Shown here in pieces: positions 56,211-64,000 of a stretch of DNA of 64,000 nucleotides (positions are counted from its first letter, which is position 1; each line of letters opens with the position of its first letter). Under the pieces are notes generated by a model. That model saw only the letters and a list, made by a program, of their open reading frames with translations, was not told where the DNA came from and ran no database searches. Position numbers and translations under genes: made by a program. The DNA is from Chlorops oryzae (lineage: Eukaryota > Arthropoda > Insecta > Diptera > Chloropidae), in contig CM035806.1 in NCBI GenBank assembly GCA_020466095.1, positions 40,313,198 to 40,377,197 on the forward strand. Direction: 5' to 3'.

Positions 56211-56945
56211 TTAGATAGAAATGAATTTCAAATGTCCGTAACGTACTTGTTTAACTTACGCAAATGATAAGGAAATGTTGGGACACAAAAAAAGTGGTTA
56301 TCTTGGTTTGGTAATAGGTACTTGTGTTTACAAAACTTACTGAATATTTCCCAAGTTTTTCGGTATTGATTAGAATATGTGTGATAATTATAGGTTCTTT
56401 TTTTTTTTTGTTGAAAGGCTTTGAACTGGTAATCTTCTCACCTTCGGATTTTTTTCCTATGTAGGTATTACGTTTTTTTTGATTGAAAATGCTCGAAGAT
56501 TTTCAGAGTCTGCCTAATTTAGCGTGCCATGAGAAGATTACGAACGTCCTTCACCCACACCTTTCGTATTTTTTCACATAACTATGTACATTTCTTATCA
56601 AAAATTAAAGAAATGCAACGATCGTAAATTGTCCAATCTAGTTTTATTTATAACATTCAGGTCTTTAAATTATAAGCACACGTAGCATGCATAAATAAAC
56701 TACGCTCTTAGCCGCAAGGCAACAGCAACAGGCTCGTGCAAATGCTACCCCCAATAAATACGTGCATTTAATGGTTATCGTGTATGGTACATTTTGGGAA
56801 TCAACGGTCTTATCGGTCAATATCTAAATATAAAAATAATGCGTATCTGTGGAAAAGTTTCCTTAAAGCGTTTTTAAATAAACATAAACAAATCAGTAGC
56901 ATTCGAGCTAATATTTGCTTTGAAACTCCCCCACATTGTCACTCA

Positions 56946-56976
<31 letters not shown>

Positions 56977-57519
56977 GCCCTTTCTCTATGCTTTCACCGC
57001 CGGCTCTCCTGCACTGCCCAAGCGCGAAATTCCAGAAATTCAGCCAGATAAGCGACCTTCATTTAGTAACTGGATAGGATGGAGTAATAAGAATATTCGA
57101 ATAGTTGAAGGCAAAACGAAGAAAAACGCAGGAGAAAAAACCCCCAAAAAAAAAAAAAAAAAACAACAACAACAAGTTATATCTATGTGTATAACGAATA
57201 TAATTTATGCTGCCTTTATTCAACGAGCGATGACACGTGATGACTTTCATTGCATCGCCATTTTTTCCAGTCGACAAAGAAATCTTAGATAATCGCAAAT
57301 TCTAAGCTTATCATTGCGATTTGCTTAAATATGCTCTGCTCCGTTAGGTCTCGATTAGTAAGACCAGAATGTTGGTACAGCAAACGTTGAGCCGTCGTAA
57401 GAGTTAAGCTAAAACCCATGCATTAAAGGAGCGCATTCAGTTTTTTGTTTTGTTTTTGTTTGTTTTTGTTTGTTTCTTTTAATTTTGGATACATCACCGA
57501 GTCACTTAATTATCATATT
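56211..57519. other. intergenic between genes 4 and 5
   Basis: AT-rich sequence with a CT microsatellite at 56941-56985 and a poly-A/CAA run at 57145-57175. A weak promoter candidate for gene 5 lies around 57324-57360 (CTTAAATA about 32 nt before ATTAGTA). A clear TATA box like that of genes 1-4 is absent. Confidence 0.4.
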
Positions 57520-59306
57520 ATGGTTACGAGCAAGAAGAACAGTGTTGAAGGTGAAAATGAATTAATCATCCCAATTGTGAATTTATATTCGATGATGAAT
57601 CGATTAATTGATTAATTGATTTGTTTTGAATTGATTTTTCTTATCATATCAACAGCACCAATATTCGGTGTTCGACATCTGCAATGTCTGCTGCTTTTTT
57701 GGGGCATTTCGATTGCCTATGCGATGCGTGTGAATCTATCGCTCGCCATTGTTGCCATGACGGATAAGAGTTCGACGAATCAAAATTTCACCGTAAGTTC
57801 AACATAGCAAGTCAATACAATACACCCACATACATACATATGTATATATAAGTAGTATAATCAATGGGAGACAGACCAATGATCATCAATTGTGAATTTG
57901 TGTGTGTTTTTGTTCGTATTTATTTTCATGAAGGTGTACGCGTGGTCCGAAAAGGTCAAATCGATCGTTTTGAGCAGTTTCTTTTGGGGCTACGTGCTAA
58001 CTCAACTTCCCGGTGGATATCTGGCACGAAAGTTCGGCGGTAAGCTAGCTATTCTCGTTGGGATTTTAATAAGTTCGGTTTTGGCATTTCTGACGCCACT
58101 TTTCGTGCGAATCGGCGATTGGCCATTGCTCTCGGTCCTGCGTGTCATGCAGGGCATGAGCCAAGGTATGCTTTTTCCAACCACACATACTCTGCTCGCT
58201 AAGTGGGCACCGGCCGAAGAGCGTGCCGTCCTTGGGACCTACTGCTATTCGGGCAGTCAATTCGGAACTGTCGCTATGTTAGCGGCAAGCGGTGTCATAG
58301 CATCTTCGTCACTTGGATGGCCGGGTATATACTATATATCCGGGGGTCTCGGTCTTCTGTGGGTCTTTGCATGGTATCTTTATGGAGCTAGTTCACCGAG
58401 CGAATGTAAAACGATTACAATTGCCGAGAAGAGCTTAATTGAGGCGTCCTTATCAACGAATGGTAAGGAGAGTGATTTAACGAAAAAACAGCTATTACGA
58501 CCGCCGTGGTCCGAGTTTTTCAAATCGACCGAATTTTGGTCACTAGCCGTAACACATTGCGCTTACACATGGGGTTTCTGGACCATACTAACGGAAATAC
58601 CATCGTATATGAAGAATATCTTAGAATTCAATATAACAAATAATGCTCTACTCACATCGTTATCGTATTTGGCAATGCTCGTCCTCAGTTTCGTATTTAC
58701 CGGACTGGCAGCACTGGTCGAGAAATATAAATGGCTAAGTTTGACGCATAGTCGGAAATTCTTTAATACGATTTCATCATGGATACCAGCGTGCGCTTTA
58801 ATCTGGTTCGGATACGTTGATGCCGATCAACCGCATCTGGCTGTTGTGCTTTTGATTGTTGCCGTCGGTTTCACAGCAGCAATGCATATGGGCTTCTCCG
58901 TTAATCACATTGACCTATCGCCGAACTATGCTGGAATTATGCTCGGTGTAACGAACACTTTTGCGAATGTTATGAGCATTTTGGCACCGCTAACAGTCGG
59001 TTTCGTTGTCACGGACGAGGTATGTATGCTAACCTTAATGCAATGCACATTCATGCGTGCATACGTACATACATACATACATACATACATACATACCTAC
59101 ATATGTTAAGTCAATATTTTGTTTTCTTGCAGAAAAATCCTTCTCAATGGCGTATCGTCTTCTTTATTGCAGCTGGATTCTGCTTCATCGGGAATCTTCT
59201 ATTCGTATTATTCGGCTCGGCTGAAGTCCAACCTTGGAATGATCCGGCGCCGGTTAACTCCCAAGAGCTGAAGCGTATTAATGAAAATAAAAGTGAAAAA
59301 GTTTGA
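57520..59306 (+). CDS. SLC17-type MFS transporter, gene 5
   Basis: Predicted CDS is join(57520..57550, 57656..57792, 57934..59019, 59133..59306), 475 aa, introns GT-AG, phases 1, 0, 0. The 10-residue first exon (MVTSKKNSVE, donor G|GTGAAA) splices to APIFGVRHLQC. TM1 has MRVNLSLAIVAMTD. Residues 57-418 hold FFWGYVLTQLPGGYLARKFG, WAPAEERA, CAYTWGFWTIL and NHIDLSPNYAGIMLGVTN. The extracellular or luminal loop after TM1 carries an N-glycosylation sequon (NFT). Exon 4 gives TM12 and a polar tail ending KSEKV. It is more diverged from genes 1-4 and shares WGFWT and SLGWPG features with gene 6. All introns are short (105-141 bp), so this gene is the most compact. A (CATA)n tract lies in intron 3. 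Substrate unknown. Confidence 0.9.
59064..59097. repeat. (CATA)n microsatellite in gene 5 intron 3
   Basis: About eight CATA units directly within the 113-bp third intron. Confidence 0.9.
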
Positions 59307-59324
59307 GCTCGAAGCATAATGAGG

Positions 59325-59390
59325 GCTGGTGGTTGGTCGTTGGTCGTTGGTGGTTGGCGGTTGGTGGTTGGCGGTTGTCGTTGGGGGAGG
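59325..59390. repeat. G/T-rich minisatellite (GTTGGTCG / GTTGGCGG units)
   Basis: Units of TGGTTGGTCG and GGTTGGCGG are repeated for about 65 bp just after the gene 5 stop, then a G-run (GGGGGAGGGG). It probably lies in the 3' UTR. The G-runs could form a quadruplex on the sense strand. Confidence 0.7.
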
Positions 59391-60278
59391 GGAAAAGAGC
59401 AACAGAGGAAACTATAGACAGCAAGAGAGAACGAGAGGGTGAGCGAGAGGAAACGCACCAATATTTGATTGTGAAGCTAGTTTTTGACATTCATATGTAA
59501 GAATTTGTATATTTTTAATTTTTTTTTTTTTTTGTTTGTTAACTTTTAAGATACTCTTTAGATCTAATACACGTTTAATCAGATCGATATTCCGTGATTT
59601 TTTTCTAAGAAAATATGTTGCCAGTAAACATACTGGCATTACATACATATGTATATCTGAAGTAAACATATTGCATATATGTATACAATGTGTGCCAGCG
59701 ATCGTTATTCCAAAAATAAACCTCTAACAAGTTCGCGAACTGCGCAAAAACCGAGTAGAGTGTTTCGAAAATTCGGATCAGCGTTATACATACAAAGGTA
59801 AAACTCTTGCATCGCCGATATCCAGCATGCGAACTGAGTACAACGACATTCTATCTCTCTTGATGAAATTTGAACTTTTACATGAACTTTTGTCAATAAA
59901 TTTATTGAAATTTCCCAATTAAGGCTTAAGCCTTGATATCTGGACGCTGGTCAGGGCTCGCTCGCTATTTGATTTCGACTGCAAATAAAAAAGTTCTAGA
60001 CCTATATAATTGGCTTCATCAATAAATTGTCGTCGCAGAATTGGCTGCGTTAAAAATAAAAAAATAAAAAAAATAATAATAATAATAATAATAAAAAAGA
60101 ATAAAAAATGCACGATACAAAATCTAAATAAATAAATAAAATAAAGACGGTCAATGTGATCTTGTTAACTGGAATTAACACCTTCGCGGTGGAAATTTTG
60201 CAATCTGTCAAGCTTGCTTTTTGATCAATCAATCAAAAATTGATCAGTCGACAAGCGACACTTCAAGACGACAATTCA
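59391..60278. other. gene 5 3' flank / gene 6 upstream
   Basis: AATAAA at 59715-59720 is a candidate gene 5 polyadenylation signal about 410 nt after the stop. An AAT/AAAT-rich tract spans 60055-60145. No TATA box at the expected place for gene 6; an initiator-like ATCAGTC occurs at 60243-60249. Confidence 0.4.
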
Positions 60279-62896
<2,618 letters not shown>

Positions 62897-63327
62897 ATAA
62901 AATTTAGATTTTAAGTCTAAGCTTAGATATTTGATTACATTTATTGTAGTTGTTTCCATTAATTCTATCAGCGATACGATGTTAAAATAACGACGAGTCA
63001 AAATAAATTATTGAAATTCCAATAACTGTCCAAGCAAACGTTTTTCATTGCTCCTATATTGGGAATTATTGCCTACCTATAGCGAGAGCGATATCCTTTT
63101 TGTCGGGACTTATTGGCTAGTGTAGTGTTTCTTTTGTTTTTTGGTTCCATTCAGGAGTTGGAGATGGGCAGGGCGAGAAATAAAAACTTGCACTAATTCT
63201 TGGACTGCTTGCCATTCAAATTGGTGGTTTTTTACGTGGTTGAGGTGGCTGATTTCTAACAAATTTACATCTCGACGGACGTTCTGCCCTAGAAACTCCT
63301 GCCGCCTGATTTTTCACTCTGGACTGT

Positions 63328-63792
63328 GGGGCCGTCCATATATTACGTAAGCATGTTTTTGACAATTTAAGACTCCCCCAACCCCTTATCTTAAATCGTT
63401 ATCGTCCAAATAAAGTTGACATCATCTTAGGGCCCTTTATTTTGTTAAAGTGTTTTCTTATAAGATAGAAATGATGACGTGATCATTGCGAATTGACCCC
63501 CCCACCATCTTATCATCAAGCGTCATTATCAGGGCTCGGATTTTGTTGCTTTTATAAATTTAAAGTATACTTTATGGGGCAACAATTTTTCTTACCAACC
63601 TTTTGCGAAGAAATTTAGCGAATTTGAACTTCAAGCCACTTTTCTAACTTCAAAAAAATTCATATTAAAGTTAAAAATCGATATGAATCTTAACTTAATG
63701 TGACTTGAACAAAATTTTTACTCCATAAAGTATGCTTTCAATTTATAAAATCAACAAAATCCGAGCCCTGTTCATTATATATGGACGGCCCA
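63328..63792. mobile_element. MITE with GGGCCGTCCATATAT ends
   Basis: GGGGCCGTCCATATATTACG on the left and ATATATGGACGGCCC on the right are inverted; the original element is about 220 bp and is split by a hAT MITE. Its superfamily is not assigned. Confidence 0.65.
63530..63770. mobile_element. 241-bp hAT-type MITE, nested
   Basis: Perfect inverted ends CAGGGCTCGGATTTTGTTG, continuing with AAAGTATACTTTATGG / CCATAAAGTATGCTTT inside. Flanks GTCATTAT and TTCATTAT form an 8-bp duplication with one mismatch. No ORF. Confidence 0.82.
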
Positions 63793-64000
63793 TGTATTTA
63801 AACTTCATGAATTGCAATAAGTCATCGCAAACCGACAATCAAGCGATCAAATATATTTCCGCCCAAAGGTATACTTTGAATTTTGAAGATAAATCGAAAC
63901 TTCGAATTATTTCCGATTCTCTCGCAAAATATTTTCCTATGCACACGAATCAAAATAAAAAGTGGGAGGTGTGTCTGTGCTTTGAATGAAAAAATTGAAA

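Overview
The window is nuclear DNA from a higher (cyclorrhaphan) fly: AT-rich, intron-bearing, with insect-type core promoters and a dense load of DNA transposons. I cannot name the species. A tephritid or another fly with a large, repeat-rich genome would fit; nothing here is bacterial or viral.

The backbone is a tandem array of six paralogous SLC17-type major facilitator transporters, all on the + strand: gene 1 (6009-11130), gene 2 (17124-19326), gene 3 (25168-31101), gene 4 (42931-55983), gene 5 (57520-59306) and gene 6 (60279-62896). Each is built as four coding exons with identical intron phases (1, 0, 0) and an invariant 137-nt second exon: a tiny first exon (5-25 codons), an exon for TM1, a ~1.08-kb exon for TM2-11 and an exon for TM12 plus tail. 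The family is annotated in flies as 'putative inorganic phosphate cotransporter'; the true substrate is not readable from sequence. Genes 1-4 share a core promoter with a TATA box exactly 34 nt upstream of the initiator A, plus GATA motifs just upstream. Gene 4 carries a 1-nt frameshift in its main exon and is either a very young pseudogene or an assembly error.

The rest is mobile DNA sitting between and inside these genes. 1-5940: degraded Tc1-like element and inverted repeats. Gene 1 intron 1: a hAT element with 8-bp TSD. 11.7-15.6 kb: tandem repeat, a 1.7-kb foldback containing a broken arthropod repeat ORF, tRNA-like SINE heads, a TTAA-flanked element. 19.7-24.8 kb: a MADF-coding TIR element, a (GTCC)n-bearing repeat, a deleted mariner, small MITEs. 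Gene 3 intron 1 (25.4-29.55 kb): a LINE 3' end interrupted by a hAT MITE and followed by a SINE that shares the LINE tail. 31-42.9 kb: MITEs, a second copy of the (GTCC)n repeat and an unrecognised minus-strand coding remnant. Gene 4 intron 1 (11.25 kb): a 4.79-kb Ty3/gypsy-type LTR retrotransposon with identical LTRs, and a four-layer nest of DNA elements at 51-54.3 kb. Downstream: a near-perfect 121-bp palindrome after gene 4, a (TC)64 tract inside a foldback repeat in gene 6 intron 3, and nested MITEs at the right edge.

Functionally the six transporters look like a locally expanded cluster under shared promoter logic, consistent with (but not proof of) gut or renal epithelial expression; patchy near-identity between neighbours suggests gene conversion.
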